The position numbers and the translations under genes were made by a program. Below, one piece after another: positions 1 through 14,424 of a stretch of DNA of 64,000 bases. Every line of letters begins with the position of its first letter. Positions within the stretch are counted from its first letter, which is position 1. The notes under the pieces were generated by a model, which was given only the letters and a program-made list of their open reading frames with translations, did no database searches and was not told the DNA's origin. Location: NCBI GenBank assembly GCA_036785325.1, contig JAXIVH010000005.1:8490383-8554382 (forward strand), given 5' to 3'. The stretch is from Urophycis tenuis. Its lineage: Eukaryota; Chordata; Actinopteri; Gadiformes; Phycidae.

Positions 1-148
1 ACTGAGGGGATTAACAATTCTGACAAGTGCAGTGGGGTTTTGGATTCAGACTGGGGCTGTGGCTTATTGACTGACTCTGGGTGGGCCACAGCTGACCTCG
101 GCCACACACCCACACACACACACACACACACACACTCCGTCTCTCTCG

Positions 149-235
149 CTGAGGGACCAGGATCCTGCACGAACACAATTCCGCTAAGCAGATCGCCAAA
201 GCCAATGAAGAGATTGTCTTCATTCACAAACCTGC
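149..235 (+). other. Possible coding exon, gene not recognised
   Basis: After an AG at the end of CTCGCTGAGGGACCAG, one frame stays open and reads protein-like (ILHEHNSAKQIAKANEEIVF, then IHKPAF) up to a possible donor, TTCAA then GTATTG. No family is recognised. It could be a chance open frame; splice signals are weak and no in-phase partner exon was found. Confidence 0.22.
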
Positions 236-738
236 CTTCAAGTATTGCAGACTGTCTGTCTGTCTGTGTGTGTACAGAATCAGATTAGATCAGATAGGAC
301 ATAGGAGATAAAAAAAAATGGTGGCAGTCCCTTTTGCATTAAGTCCCATAAAAACTACCTAGTTTTTCTGAAGTAAACTTTCATTTAGTTTCATGCAAGA
401 ATACAGTTTGAAAAAAATAATATATTCTAGAACAAGCCTCTTACCAAAAAACAATTATGTGTTATGTGTTAATGTGTCAAGAGCTCTGGGGCTTTTTTCC
501 TCCACTGCTGTATCCAATGTTGCCGACCCAAACCATCAGCTTCAAGCATGAAGACGAAACACACTTTTTGTGTCAAGCATCGGAATACTGCACATGCAGA
601 GATCCGCGTTTCCCTGAAAAACAAAGCTTTTACTGAGACGTTCCATTCGGGTGAATCACGCCGACATGACCGGACAGAGGTAACCACATGTACGTTGCTA
701 CTCGTTGTGCATTGTTAAAATACACACATGCTTTTGGA

Positions 739-805
739 GCCAAAGGACTGATCAGCAAGGAGAGAGAGGTCGGCCTCCCGGCCATCGACAACAGCCTGGT
801 CTTCA
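739..805 (+). other. Possible coding exon, gene not recognised
   Basis: An open segment reading KGLISKEREVGLPAIDNSLV then F, ending TTCAA before a strong donor GTGAGG. The possible acceptor (TTTTGGAG) is poor. Codon use and composition look coding, unlike the flanks, but I cannot name a family, and it does not join in phase directly to the candidate at 149-235. Confidence 0.25.
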
Positions 806-3655
806 AGTGAGGGGAGGGCCGGGGCTGGCCTTCACACTACAGATGACGGATTGACCCGCATTGCTTTTGGACACACCTAATTATCACTGTTTTGAAGATG
901 GAATGATTACCTGTCGTGAATGATTTTACGACAGGTCCCCTTCAAGCGGTCATCTCAATTGCACAGACAGTCTGCACACGCTTGACTGCACCAGCGTCAC
1001 TATTCTTCCAGCTACGCAAATTATGACAGAATTAATGCCTGCAATTACTCAAATCACACACGCCTTTATACACCAGTGGAAATATTAGTCATACGAGGTC
1101 ATTTGGGGACAGGAGAGGCCTTTTGCGGAAAGACACCTTTATAAAAAAAAAAATTATAAAAAAGCCATAGGATCCAACCAGCAACCTTTGAGTCATGTTG
1201 AGAATCAGCTCTTGCTCACTTCTTCGCGAATGCTGCTGTGTCGTCAAATAATATCGGAAATATCGGAAACCGTGTCAGGATTTTCCGTGCCATCGTGCAT
1301 GGCAACGGTGCGAACGAGAAAATATGTGCATTAAGTTCCACAAGTCAAGGGCTCGGCCCAAACCTCCAAAGTCACGACAGCAAGAAGAAATGACAGTAGA
1401 TTACTGGGGAAGAGGCGTGCGTGTATGACTGAAATTGAATCAACTGTTGGAAAGCATGAGTGACACCTTGCATACATTTGCACCACTCAAAAGCCAGGCA
1501 AATACCCATCCACACCTGGCATAGTGCCGTCAAGGTGACAAAAGCATGCATATTGAATGCATCATCGGTGGATGATGCATTAGAGTTCAGAGCTTTTAAC
1601 CCTTCTAACAGGTGTTTACATTCAAATACAAAGACCGCCGTTGGCACCAAGACTATTAGCTTGCAATTAATTGTGTTACAGTTGAAAGTCATCAAGGGAT
1701 TAGTTGGATCAATATTTCTTTTAAGAACTCTGGACAAATGTATTAACAGTAAAAGAGGCCCCAACACATCACAGCTGTAATGTACAGCACAATAAAGTTA
1801 AAGCACAATAAAGTTAAAGTAAAGTTAGAGGGGTTGTGATTACCTTAAATAACACCACAGACTTCTCTGGGTTTGAATATTGTTTAAATCATTTGGGATA
1901 CTGCATGTACACAACTAAAACCAAATACAGGACATATGTCGAGTCAGAATTATTTAAAAAAAGGTTACACACTATAGCTGTAGGTGAAACTCAGCTGGAA
2001 TGATTGGAATTGGATTTTCTATTTCGAATCAAATCAAAGCTGACTTAACTTTATTTTTTTCTTGCACATCAGATAAAACAGACCAATCTTTGTGATTGTA
2101 TCAGCAGGTCCGAGGGGGCAGGATAAAATATATTTTGTTCTGAAAAGATCTGATCTTCTCAGATCCTCGATAAATAACAAAAAACTTAAAAGGCCACAGG
2201 CCAGCACTGTTCTGATGCCATCAACAATATGTCCAATAAAAACGACCAAATGCTGCGATTGCTCTATTCTCCATGTCTGAACGGTAGAGCAGACGTGTAC
2301 CGATGGTATATGTCAAATTTATTCTTTGTCCGCGATACATGAACCGAAAAAACTGTATTCTTTGGCCTTTACATCTCCCCAAAAATGTCTGTTAAAAAGG
2401 CGCTGTGGGTGAGATCAAGTCAGAGCTGTTATTTGAGTACACGTCGTTAGAAATGGCACAGCAATCCATCTGCAATTAGAGAGGGAAATGTGCATGAGAA
2501 TAACGGTTACAAGTTGACTGTGCCTTCCACTGTACTCCTTTTATTTATTCATTCAAGTTTTATTTATTTAAGTCCAGTAAATACAATGTCCCCAGCCGAG
2601 TAGACGGAGGTGTTAAACACAGGAGCTGGAGCCAATTTAGACTTCAGACTGTCCATCCCAGGTGTGTGACAGCCAACAGCTCTCAATGCACGAGAAAACT
2701 GTTGAATATCAAAACATGACATCGCTCATACAAGCTTTTCTGCAGGGAAAGCACGATGGAGAAAGCAATGCCGGAGCTTGTTCCATTTTACTCCGTTTCT
2801 GATGACGAAACAAAATGGTGAAGCCTTCGTCGAGCACACAGCCGACTCCGCTGATCCATTTCTTTCACACAACTTCTGCACGGTTGCAAGAGTTGACACC
2901 ACAACTGGCAGTCTTCTCTGTCCCCATTTGAAGTGCAATATAATCTGGAATAAGCCTCTCCGCTGTCCCATTTCTCCCAAGTTGCCCTCGTCAAGATTGA
3001 GACAAGATTCATGCGGTTTTGCATCACATGAGTCTGAATGGATATGGCCAAAAAGGACAACAGAGGGGTTTTTTTGGGGGGGCTGCCCTCGAGTCAAAAT
3101 GGTGGCTCCGTTCTGGTTTCATTTAGGAATGCATGAGGCGGGTGAACCCATGGGTTTACTGCAGTTCCCCTCGGGGAAGCTGCAGGGGGATGCTGCCAAT
3201 CCGGGCTCCGCTGTAGAGCTACTCCAGCACAGCTCATTCTTTACAAGGGTATCCAGTTTGGCGGGCACAACAACTCAAACTGAAAACGCTCGGCAGCAGC
3301 CATTCAGACGTGCGCCAACAAATACAAAAAGTCTTTCACACGCCGTCCGGCATGCAAATGAATTCAGCGACAACAAAACAAAATGCAGGGATTCTTAAGT
3401 TGGCGTTTTGTTTTTCACACCAACAACAAAAAAAGTGCTCCACAGCTCAACAGCAGATGACAAGGATACACCCCAGTATCTCAAAACAGGGAAGGATACA
3501 TATTCCACCAGAAATAAGATAACTCAGCGAGTGCTGTCACAAAAGTATTTCATCTATTTTGCAGCCAAAACGAGCAACAGCTTTTTAAAGTGCTTCCAGC
3601 TACGCCGGCTAAAGCTTCAGACCTTTTCACCATGCATTGCTGGTGGCAGGGATCT

Positions 3656-3696
<41 letters not shown>

Positions 3697-3918
3697 ACAC
3701 ACACACAAAATCACCACCAAACACACATGCCCTGCATGTAGACCACCAACCCCATTGTTAGGCGACAAAAACCTTTTCAAGGGTTTGGTCGGCCATTGAG
3801 ACACTTCCCCACTCCGCCAAACGACCTTGAAACCGGAGATGCTTTGACTTTTTTTTGCTTGCGCCGGAATGGCTGCCGACGTGAAACCATCCCATTGTCC
3901 CGGCAACCCCTGGTGGCG

Positions 3919-4194
3919 TCTCCTCCTCCTCCTCCTCCTCCTCCTCCTCCTCCTCCTCCTCCTCCTCCTCCTCCTCCTCCTCCTCCTCCTCCTCCTCCTC
4001 CTCCTCCTCCTCCTCCTCCTCCTCCTCCTCCTCCTCCTCCTCCTCCTCCTCCTCCTCCTCCTCCTCCTCCTCCTCCTCCTCCTCCTCCTCCTCCTCCTCC
4101 TCCTCCTCCTCCTCCTCCTCCTCCTCCTCCTCCTCCTCCTCCTCCTCCTCCTCCTCCTCCTCCTCCTCCTCCTCCTCCTCCTCCTCCTCCTCCC
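3919..4194. repeat. Uninterrupted (CCT)n triplet, ~91 copies
   Basis: About 275 bases of pure TCC/CCT (GGA on the other strand), a homopurine-homopyrimidine mirror repeat. It generates long Pro, Leu, Glu and Gly open frames on both strands that are not genes. Confidence 0.95.
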
Positions 4195-4889
4195 ACCGCG
4201 GCGGCGTCCTCGCCATGCAGCCAGGGCCCCGCTCGGCGCCCAGCCACGTAAGACAACACCGCTGGGCTGAGGAGGACCATCCCGGCCCTTTTATGATTCA
4301 CCGGGGCCCATCCGGCTGGGTGTGATCAGAACGCAAAAACAAAACGGGGGGGGGGGGGGGGGCTGGGTGGGTGGGGGGACAAAAACTGCAGACACAAGAG
4401 TTACCGGTTATGAGATCAGCATGTCCTGGAACCTGAATGGTTGGGCAAGGCGGGGGTGTGAAAATAAATAAAAAAGTATCTTAGGAGTGGACAGCGGGAA
4501 CCGCTGCCATCGGGCAAAGGAAAGGTAAGCATTACATAACAGCTCAGGAGGGTTCAGAATGTGGGGCACTCGACTTCAAACACGAATTTCAGTCAGATAT
4601 TGTGTTGTTAGTCATTATGTTTTCATATGCCACGCGGTCGACAAAAATTATCTGTACAAACATTTGCCAAGTGCAAACGTGCACGTTTACCTGAAGAGAG
4701 TGCTAGTTGCTCACCTGTCATGTGTATTCTTTGGTTTATTACCAATTATTCCTGTTTACTGCTCTTCATCTGTGAGCTCCGCTGGGTGTGGAGGTGCAAA
4801 GGTCCATGGGCATGGGTTTTTGGTGAGGACAACTGCAGGAAATTGCTATAAAAGTGGCTCACTCTAAAACCATAAGACAATCTAAAACA

Positions 4890-5050
4890 GGCGGCAGTAG
4901 CTCAGTGGATAGAGTGGGTCATCCACTAACTGTAGGGTCAGTGGTTCAATCCCCTTGATCCCCCTCCTCCTCCTCCAACTGTCCACATGTCGAACCCCAC
5001 AAATGTACTGATTGTAAGTCGCTTTGGACAAAAGGGTCTGCTAAATGTCC
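4890..5050 (+). mobile_element. tRNA-derived SINE
   Basis: The tRNA-like head (TAGCTCAGTGGATAGAGTG, box A; GTGGTTCAATCCCC, box B) is followed by the body ACTGTCCACATGTCGAACCC and the common fish module GTAAGTCGCTTTGGACAAAA, ending CTGCTAAATG. It lies downstream of morf4l1. Five related copies occur in the window. Confidence 0.8.
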
Positions 5051-7329
5051 CTTTACCCTAAAACTCAAGGTGGAATGACAAATGACAGGGTGCCCTTCTC
5101 ACACTCGCCATTTCCAAATGGCACTGCAGCTGGAGTTTGACATTGAAGATAGTTAGGAATGTGTTGGATCCTTCTTGCTATGCACTCATGGTTCAGGTAA
5201 AAATCAGAGTTGAACCACACTGCGCATGAGTCAAGGACTGTTTACTTCACACTGGCTTAACAGATGTTAATGTTAAATCAATCTTGACGGTGGATTCTGT
5301 TGTTCAAAAGGGGACAGAATGGAGACTTGCGTGATTGGAGTAAGAATGACCTGAGCAACATTCTTACTTGCTGTAGAAAATACCAAGTCTGCATGAGAAC
5401 AACAGTGAACAATACAGACAAAGGTAGATCCACCTTATCCTCCATCAGAGGCTACCAAACATTTATTTTCCCTTTTGGTAAAAATAAGTAATCAGAGAAT
5501 ACTTCATCCATCCATCCATACGTAATAAGTATGGTGCGAATAATCATTATAATTAGTGTAATTAATTAGAACTGAAGGACATGCATTTACTCTTAAAATG
5601 AATTAAAGTGTTCGGTAAATACATACATGTTCTTCATAGGAAGTTCCCTTTAGTTCCTTTAAGGAAAGTCAGGAAGGCTAGATCCTTTGAGGGACTAGCC
5701 TTTCAAGTGTCTCTTGTAGGCTAGTAATTCTAGCCTACAAAACAGTAATTCTGTATCGTATAGTGAAACCATATGGTTAATTCCATAATCCCTTACAACC
5801 AATCATGAACTTATCCTGGCCTGAAAACCGTCAGTTTTCAATTGGTGTCCCTTCCAAAGCACTCTCTCGATCACATTTTTGCTATATCTGCTATATTTGC
5901 ACACCTTCACACGTCAAAGGCTGTCAAAGGTCAAGGGAAGGTCAAAATTGTACAATTGATTCCCTCTAATTCTTAAATATAGACGTGACATTATTTACAG
6001 TCGAACATTACCATTTTATTCGTTCAATTGTTTGTTTATGGTTGTCTTTTCTTCAATGTTTTCAAAAATCAAAGAACAGTTAGAAACTGATTGAAACAAA
6101 AAATGAAAGTTATTCAAAGTGCCATTTTAAGAAATGCCTGAGGGAAAATTAACTCAGGAGACAGTTTAGGATTCAGGCCTTCGGCGAACGAGGTCAGGCC
6201 AGATCTATTGATAAGCAACAAACTGGCTGTGTCAAAGGTCAGCGGTTTAGCCTGTGAACAGAATAAGACCCAAAAACAATAACATGGGAATGCAATTGTC
6301 CCCGCTTCACATACCGACTACCCCTACCCTACCCCCCCCCCCTCCAGACGCGGGTTTCCAGCGTTTTGCAATTGAGCGAACAATACCAAATGGGTGAACG
6401 TTTTGATTGAACAGGAAACATCATGTGTGTGTTTGACTGTGAAATATCCTGAATGCTTCAGAAGAATCCGATGAACTGACTTGCCCTGAAAAAAAAAAAT
6501 ATTAAAAAAAAAAAAAGAAAAAAGGGAGGTGAGGCATGACGATGTACGATTACACAAAACGGCAGCGGGCCAATCTGGGCGCGGCAGACTGAAGCTCATC
6601 CAGCAGGAGACTCCCTGCCCCCATACCGGCACCCTCATCCCACGACCAGGGGCACACCCTTAGCTCGGGAGTCAGCCTGCCCTCCCCATACCGGACAGGC
6701 CTGAATAGAAAGTCAAGACGTGCAAAATGCACCAAATTCATACACACCTCGAGGCCACGTGTTGAACAAACGGCTTCACTGTCCCTCCCTAAGTGAGCAG
6801 AAACGTTAACGATGCGGGGAGAAAACTCCCCAGGCCACTTGGATGTTTTCATCTTGGGGAAAAAATCGGTAGGATAGAAACATGCAAGCAACCGCTTCCC
6901 ATGTGTTCATACAGCTGCTGGCAGTGAGGTGACAACTGTTTCTCTACCTGGCTGATTCCTAGGGTTACTGGCTGACAATCGCAGACCTTATATTCTGATA
7001 GCCACTGAATAATAATGTTAGGTTACATGTACAGGACGCATTCAAGTCATGTAATAACTAATAAATCATCCATTTATGAATCCATTCATCATGAGACAAA
7101 ACAATGTGATAGGCCCATGTAGGAGCAAAAAAAAAGAGGAATGTTGAAAGAAAACATTTTACTCAAGGAGAGAGAGTAAATACTCTCATGTTACTCAGAA
7201 TTCTGTTTTGGTCACATTCCAAAAGTGGATCTCTCCCCGCTCATGACTAAATGTGTGAGAATGAGCGTTGCTTCCTGGTTTCATGTCATTACACGCCCCA
7301 CGCCCCCCCCCTCCCCCCCCCCCCAATCA

Positions 7330-7437
<108 letters not shown>

Positions 7438-9785
7438 TTACCGTAAACACGGCGTACGTCACACTCAATCTAGAGACGCAGGACACAAACAAATACTTTT
7501 TTTTTTAAATATATTTCTAAAGGATATATGGCTATGGATGAGCCGATTCTTTATCGGACGCTTGACGGATAGCTTAACAACAAAAGAAGACGAACACAAA
7601 TGAAGTGAGGTAGATCTAGCCCAATACGTCTCTCTCTCTTATCGCTTAACGCGACCCATCAGAGTCGACACAGCGGACAGCTCCATCTATGCAAATGTGC
7701 GGGGCATTCCTCTCCGGGGGGAGCCTTCCTCCCACGGAAAACACCAGCCAGAGTTTTCATCAACATGGTAGACAGCTCTTTGGGGTCGATGCCTTTCTCA
7801 TGGTAATTGCTGGGAGCCATTATAGAGCTCGGCGCCCAACCAACACCCACTGCACTGCGTGTTGAAATTAGAAATGTGATGACCCTCTCTGTAACCGAGG
7901 ACACGTGAGGCACACAGTCACGTCAGATGAACGTCAGACAGCCGAACGCAACGGCAGCTCAACTATTGTATTGTGCTATCTATTGTATACCGTCTAGACA
8001 AAAACACACACAGAGAACGAGAGTTCATTTGTGGCACGCCACAGGTAGTCCGTCTCGTCGTACGTACTCCTCCACCACAAACATACCATTGCGGTTTACA
8101 AACGTTCAAGTTGCAATCTGGTCTCGACCTACAACGATTATCAGAGGCCACATGAGATGCCCGAGGAGGTGTGGGGGGGGGGGGGGGGTCGAGGCCCTCG
8201 GTATCCCTCACAACAACCATAGAATTGTTACTTTGTTGCACTGATTTCTAAAAGGGGAATCCTCACGAGGATAGAGGAGGGGGGGGAAACACGCGCTGTG
8301 TTTCTCTCATCTAGGCCGTCGCACCAGACTCCCTTGGCGGACTGGTTTCACGGGGTCGAGCCGGTGGGACCACCAGTCCTGGCTCCGTGCGAGCAGGTGC
8401 CTCGACACTGTTTGTTCCACACAGGCCACAACAGCGGGAATGTGTCGGGAGAATCAAACAAGGTTCAGCGTTATGGGAGTACGGTCCACCAACTTGACCA
8501 TCGGGACACGATGCGAATAGAGGCGAGCTACACGCCTAACTAAACCCAAAGTGAAGTTATCAAAGTGAAATCAAGAATAACTTGAAGGACGGACAAAAAT
8601 ATGCGAACAACTTACTGTGATGGTAACTTCATGCTTTTTCAGCCGATACTTGAGACTCTTCATTGTGTGTGGTTATTTGTTGATGCCAGATGTGTTCTGT
8701 CGAAGTACACAAATCCTTGTAAGTGCAATTACTTAAACGTAAACTTCCAGAATGTATAACTTATTTCTTCCCGTTTGGGTTCGTTTCACCTGACGCCTAA
8801 CCCCAAACTGAATGTACTTGTCGATGAGCAATCGGCCCAACCAATAGAACTTCGACATCAGCGGTTTTGACCAATGGGCGGCCGCAGGGGGACGGACTTC
8901 CTTGTTGACCGCAGCGTCGCTCCTTGGGAACTTTTGAAAGGCTCCGGGACGACGCAGGGACGGGGCAGCGATGCCTCTGACGTCATCCTTACCTGAATTA
9001 AAATAAAATAAAAACACCTGGAAATTTGTCTTGGGATAAAATTCGGTTCAAACTGTTGAAATGAATATCGCGCTTTGTGGTGCGTCGTTGTATGTTGTAA
9101 ATGACGCCTGATCATTTGGGATCAGATACAAGACGGTAGGAGGTGACACACACACACACACACACACACAAACACTGAGGCAAACAACGCCCCCTGCTGA
9201 AGGCTGAGTGAAGGCAGCCAGAATCAACCCTTACGTTGGGTCCAATTACATCTTGCCCCAGGAAAAGCTGAACGTTTGGATGGATACTTTCCCATTTTTT
9301 TTGTTTTATAGTGTGCAAATTAATGTGTTGGCATTTGTTCGGCACGTTTTAGGCATGGTGGGTGATAGGCCTTTATGACCACAGGATTCATGGAAAGACT
9401 TGTAACTTGGACCTGCACCCTTTTATCGAACATACAATCCTCAACATTCATTGTCATCCACTGAATGAATGGTGGCTGAACCGTTTCTCTTTGTCTCGCT
9501 TAGCCTCCATAGCAACAGCGTTACCATGGTGTCCACACTTCCAATGCTGAATACCAATGCTGGAAGGAAGTGGGATACTTAAATCTATCCTGCCCAGGAC
9601 CGCTGCACATGCAATTAATTAGATTAGTAAACAGCTTCATGTTGATGAATCCAATCCACCTGTAAATTAAAAACACTAATCCGTTCAACATGACTGTCAT
9701 GTCGCAAATGGGAATTAATTAAATGAATGTCCCTCCTATTTTTTGTAAAATAAGACACAAATCCTGTAAATCATGTAAATACATC

Positions 9786-9791
9786 TTTATT
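9786..9791 (-). terminator. morf4l1 poly(A) signal
   Basis: On the - strand this reads AATAAA, about 765 bases past the stop codon, giving a 3' UTR of roughly 0.78 kb. The UTR holds a long (CA)n tract in mRNA sense at about 10417-10490 and a GA/CT-rich stretch at about 10070-10106. It is the first canonical hexamer downstream that I could see. Confidence 0.55.
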
Positions 9792-10414
9792 ACAAATGGA
9801 GAAGAACAAAAAGACAAGACACAACTTTCGACGTCATATATATATATTTAAAAAAAAACCCAACCTAACTCACGTGAGAACGCTCACTAACACAAACATG
9901 CACATCCGACATCGAGTTAAAAAGGACGACTGTAAAAATGGAACGTACAAAAACATCCAAAAAACAGAACAAGTCAACACACACGTGTGTCCGTGGTCTC
10001 ATCACACGCGCTGCCATCGCCGCCGCCTCCTCCTCCAGGGGCGGCAAGCGGCGAACCAGCTTGAATGAAAGAGAGAGCGAGAGAGAGAGAGAGAGAGAGA
10101 GAGAACAGAGAGAAAAAACTAATTAAAATGAAAAAAAAAAGAGTAGACACTGTCGTGGGCGAGTTCATGTGACGGCCGGCGGCACGGCCGGCCGCCGAGG
10201 GCTCTTTCACCCCGTCGACATTCAGTACTTCTGAGAGACATAGCAGTTCTCCGGGGGCCTCCTCCGCCGCGGGTGGGTGGGTGGGTGGGTGGATGGGCGA
10301 CAGGAGAACGACGACGCCAAAATCCTGGTAGTGTGCTCCTCTCCAACAGGAGGTGGGTGGTGGTGGTGGTGGCGGTGGCTGCGGTGGCGGCGGCGGTGGG
10401 TGGGCTTTCGAGGG

Positions 10415-10493
<79 letters not shown>

Positions 10494-10554
10494 GGCGGGG
10501 GGGTTGGCCCATGTGCGAGGACAGCTGGCCGACGCGGCGCCCGGGAAGCCCTCC

Positions 10555-13500
10555 TCACACGGCCTTGCGGTGGTACTCTGGAGGGGCGACCTCATAGTCG
10601 GTGGCGCTGAACAGCATGGACAGGTTCTTCACCAGGTACCTGGGGGGGGGAGGGGGGAGGGTCAGACGCACCTGATGCCCAATGAGAACACACGCTCTGC
10701 GGCAAGACGCTAGCGTTCTATGGCTGCCACTCAATCCGCGAGGAGGTACTCAAGAGCATCGTCACGGAAGAATGGACAACCCATTATGTGCCAATCGATA
10801 CAATATGCCAATACACCAATCAAATAACAGTAGATGAAAAGGTCTAAGGCTGAGAGTTGGGATAATGGGCCACCGGAGGGGAATAGAATTGCGTTGCAGG
10901 CCGTTTACACACAGCTGGTACCGGCTGCTGCGGGCATGGAGAAGTAAGCAGTAATGTGCGTATTTAACGTCACCAGGAAAGCAACGCACCATTTAATCAT
11001 GGACGTTGTGATCTTCAAAACTAATGTATGGATAAAAATAAAAAAAAACACTTATGTGTCCACGCATAAGTGTCCACTTCCCTTATGTTGATTTCAATCA
11101 ATCTGGATGAGTTGTGTTTGTGAAACAAATCCCTTGACTTATTCACTGCTTCATGGCTGAACAAAGCCCGGGCTACCACGCGCTTAATGTCTATTCACAT
11201 CGTTCCCCAGAACACCTCCCGGGGAAAAGATATTCGTGTGGTGTGTCGACTCTCAAGCAAAATGCATATTTCAGGACTCCATGGCCAGAGAACAGGCTTC
11301 ATACCAGGATGCACACACTGAAGCCTCCCGGCGCCCCAGAAGACATTACAACAGACCACGGCTTTTCACAGTCTTCATCGTCAAAGCAGAAGTCTTTGAT
11401 TGTTTATATAACCTTTAATAATGTCGATTTTCTGCGGCAACGCAATTAAAACAATGTATTGTTATGTAATGTATTGTCTAGTGTGCGTGCGCGAAAGCTG
11501 CATGCCACCTGTTACTCTACTCCAACCTTTGAGTTCGCTTTTTTTCTGGTTGGTTGTATTGAAGAGGGTGACGAGGGTGAATATAGGACTGTTGTGGGCA
11601 ACTTTGTCTCTTGGTGTGAGCTGAACCATCTGCAGCTCAATGGAACAAAGACAAAGAAGCTCATTGTGGACCTAAGGAGGGCAAAAACACCGGTGGGCCC
11701 TGTGTTCATCCAGGGGGTTCCTGTCGACACTGTTGAGGAGTACAAGTACCTGGGGCCTCAAATACAAGTTGGACTGGACCAGAAATACAGAGGCCATCTA
11801 AAAGAAGGGCCAAAGCTGACTATTGTTCTTGAGGAGGCTAAGGTCCTTCAACATCTGCAGGACAATGATGAGGATGTTCTATGAGTCTGTTGTTGCCAGT
11901 GCGATTTTCTTTGCTGTCACATGCTGGGGCAGTGGGATGAATGTTGCGGACACCAACAGACTTAATAGACTCATCAAGAGGGCTGGTGATGTAGTGGGGG
12001 AGGAGCTGGACACTGACGACCGTGGCAGAAAGGAGGATGCTGTCCAGGCAACGGACTATCTTGGACAATGCCTCTCACCCTCTCTTTTTCACCCTGGCTC
12101 AGCGGAGGAGTACCTTCAGCAGAAGACTCCTCTCACCGAGATGCACCACAGAGCCACATAGGAAAGCATTCCTGCCTGTGGTCATCAAACTATACAATTT
12201 GTCACTATCATCTTTGTAGTCACTGCATAACTGGTCATTCACTGCATAACTGGTCATTCCGCTTACCTAATCTTACATGCTACAGGTTTGTGTATGCTAT
12301 TTACTTCTATAGTGTATGCCTAGATGTATGTACATTTATGTACATTTTTTATATCTTTTGTATATTGTTACATAGGTTTATATCATATATTTATATATTC
12401 TAACACTACTATACGTAGAGTGTCTATCTCTTTTCTTTTTTTTTTTAACAAATGCAATTTCCCTCAGGGATCATTAAAGTATTTCTGTCTGTCTGTTAAT
12501 TGGCCTGTAAATGTACCTTGAAAAGCCTCATTGCATCGCAGAGTGTCAGTGCTCCATAGCCGTGCAATGATACTTAATATGAAACAATACCTCACATACT
12601 CCTACAGTTCTGTGACTCACTGCACACATGAGCACCTACTGTCCTACGGAGCACCTACACCTACTGTGTGCTGCCGAAATGACGATTTCGACCACATGAG
12701 CTAGTTAACCTTCACTGGCGCCTCCAGCACACTCTGGACCCCAGAAGTGTTACCTTACATGCGCACAGTACCTCTCACTGGACTTTCATCGGGCACCATC
12801 TCCATCCAGGCTGTCCAATCATCACTCTAACCAGCCGAGGAGCCCGCTAACCGCCAGCCCCATTCCCCCCTCACAGGATCTCGACCCCCCCCCCCCCCCC
12901 CCCCCCAAGGGGTGGATCTACTCCCGCGTGGACACCGCTCTGTTCAGACTCACCCCGCCACTGAGACGTGTATTCAAAATAAACGTTTGTGAGTACAACA
13001 ACTTGAGAAGGAAAACAGGTGCCGGCCCCGTTATGAAGAAGACATCCATCACACGTTGAGAATAAAAACTTAATGTGAAGACGGGACTGTGGGGTTGTGT
13101 TCACCGGGAAGTCGCCTACTCGTCTTATTAGATTGTCGCATTGTCGCGGGGCGCTTCCACAGCGCGGTGTACACATCACTGATTACGGTTCTTTATTGCA
13201 CCCCCAGGTTGTGCTGTGGTTCGGAATGCAGAGTGATGGATTAGGACCACCGCAAGGCCCGGCCCCCCCCCCCCGCTCCATCTGGCGACAGAGTACCCAC
13301 TGAAGGGCTCTACTCACTTGAGGAAGTCCTGGAGGTAATTCAGCAACAGAGCCAGGCTTTTCTCATCCAGCGGCGTGTAGGCCAGCATGGCACCGATACG
13401 CACTGCAGAGGGATAACACAGCCGCCCACGGCAGTCAGGCATCTACCAACATCAACTCCTTGACACCAATTTTTTTTTTTTAAAGGCCGCACTCCTCCAG

Positions 13501-14371
13501 GTCTGCTCTGTGACTTTGCCGCGGCTGCTGTGAGGAGTGCCTTCACAGGTGGACGGCAACGTTGGCCTCAACGCTTAACATCGACAAACATCCGCGAGGA
13601 ACTCCTCAAGCAGACACGGCCACAGAGAGGTCACATTACGGTCGGCATCCGGGGGCAGCAAAGAGTTAATGACAGGTGAAAAAGCGAGGGGACCCGTTCA
13701 AGTGCCGAGTTGCATTAAAACAAAACGCGGCATGAATGTACACGTCATGCCGCATCAAACAAGGCAGAAAAAGATGGGAGGTGGACAACATTTCACACAT
13801 CACTGCAGCCCAGACAATCAATAGCAAGCCTGCGAGACAGACGCACGCTCGGTGATTCAGCGGCTCGTCTGTAGCTTAAAACACAGCAATTCCACACAAT
13901 CACTCACTCAGTCGGCAGAGTGGTCGCTGGGTTTTTTTTGTTTTTGTTTTCTTTTGTTGTTTCTTTATGTTGTTGTTTTTTTTCCAGGAGGCCAAGTCAA
14001 CAGCCGTGCTTTGTGGATGAAAAGCTTCTGTTTGTTCCTTGCGGGGGGAAAAAAATCCTTGCGGGAATTGTATGTAGATTACTCTTGTCCGAATAAACGT
14101 AAAGAAACGAGAAAACAAGCTATTCATAATGTGCAGTTAGTCATGTGTAAGTAATGTGATCAAAACATGCCTGAATGCATGAATAGATTCCATCTGTACG
14201 GCAAGGTAGTGTGCGTTCAGCATGGCAATAAAGATTGTGCGTGTCATCTTCACCTCGGCTGAAAGACATGTTTGAAGTCATTCTGGCTCCCAACAAGGCT
14301 GACCTTTACACAAGCTCCAACCATTGCACAGAGAACCACTCACAGTACGCGTGGAGTGGCTAACACACACG

Positions 14372-14424
<53 letters not shown>

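Noticed and set aside
3758..4301. Open frames of up to 174 residues on both strands rich in Glu, Gly, Pro or Leu
   Set aside because: They are translations of the (CCT)n array; no conserved domain or sensible flanks.
4890..4970. Possible tRNA gene
   Set aside because: Box A and box B are present, but the stems do not close and the sequence continues into a SINE body and tail shared with four other loci.
7659..7913. - strand frame of 84 residues containing KGIDPKELSTMLMKTLAGVF
   Set aside because: It looks mildly protein-like but has no recognised family, no splice partners and no start context; not enough to call.
11459..12161. Possible host gene on the + strand inside morf4l1 intron 11
   Set aside because: The motifs are those of a non-LTR reverse-transcriptase C-terminus with broken frames and an L2-like 3' tail.
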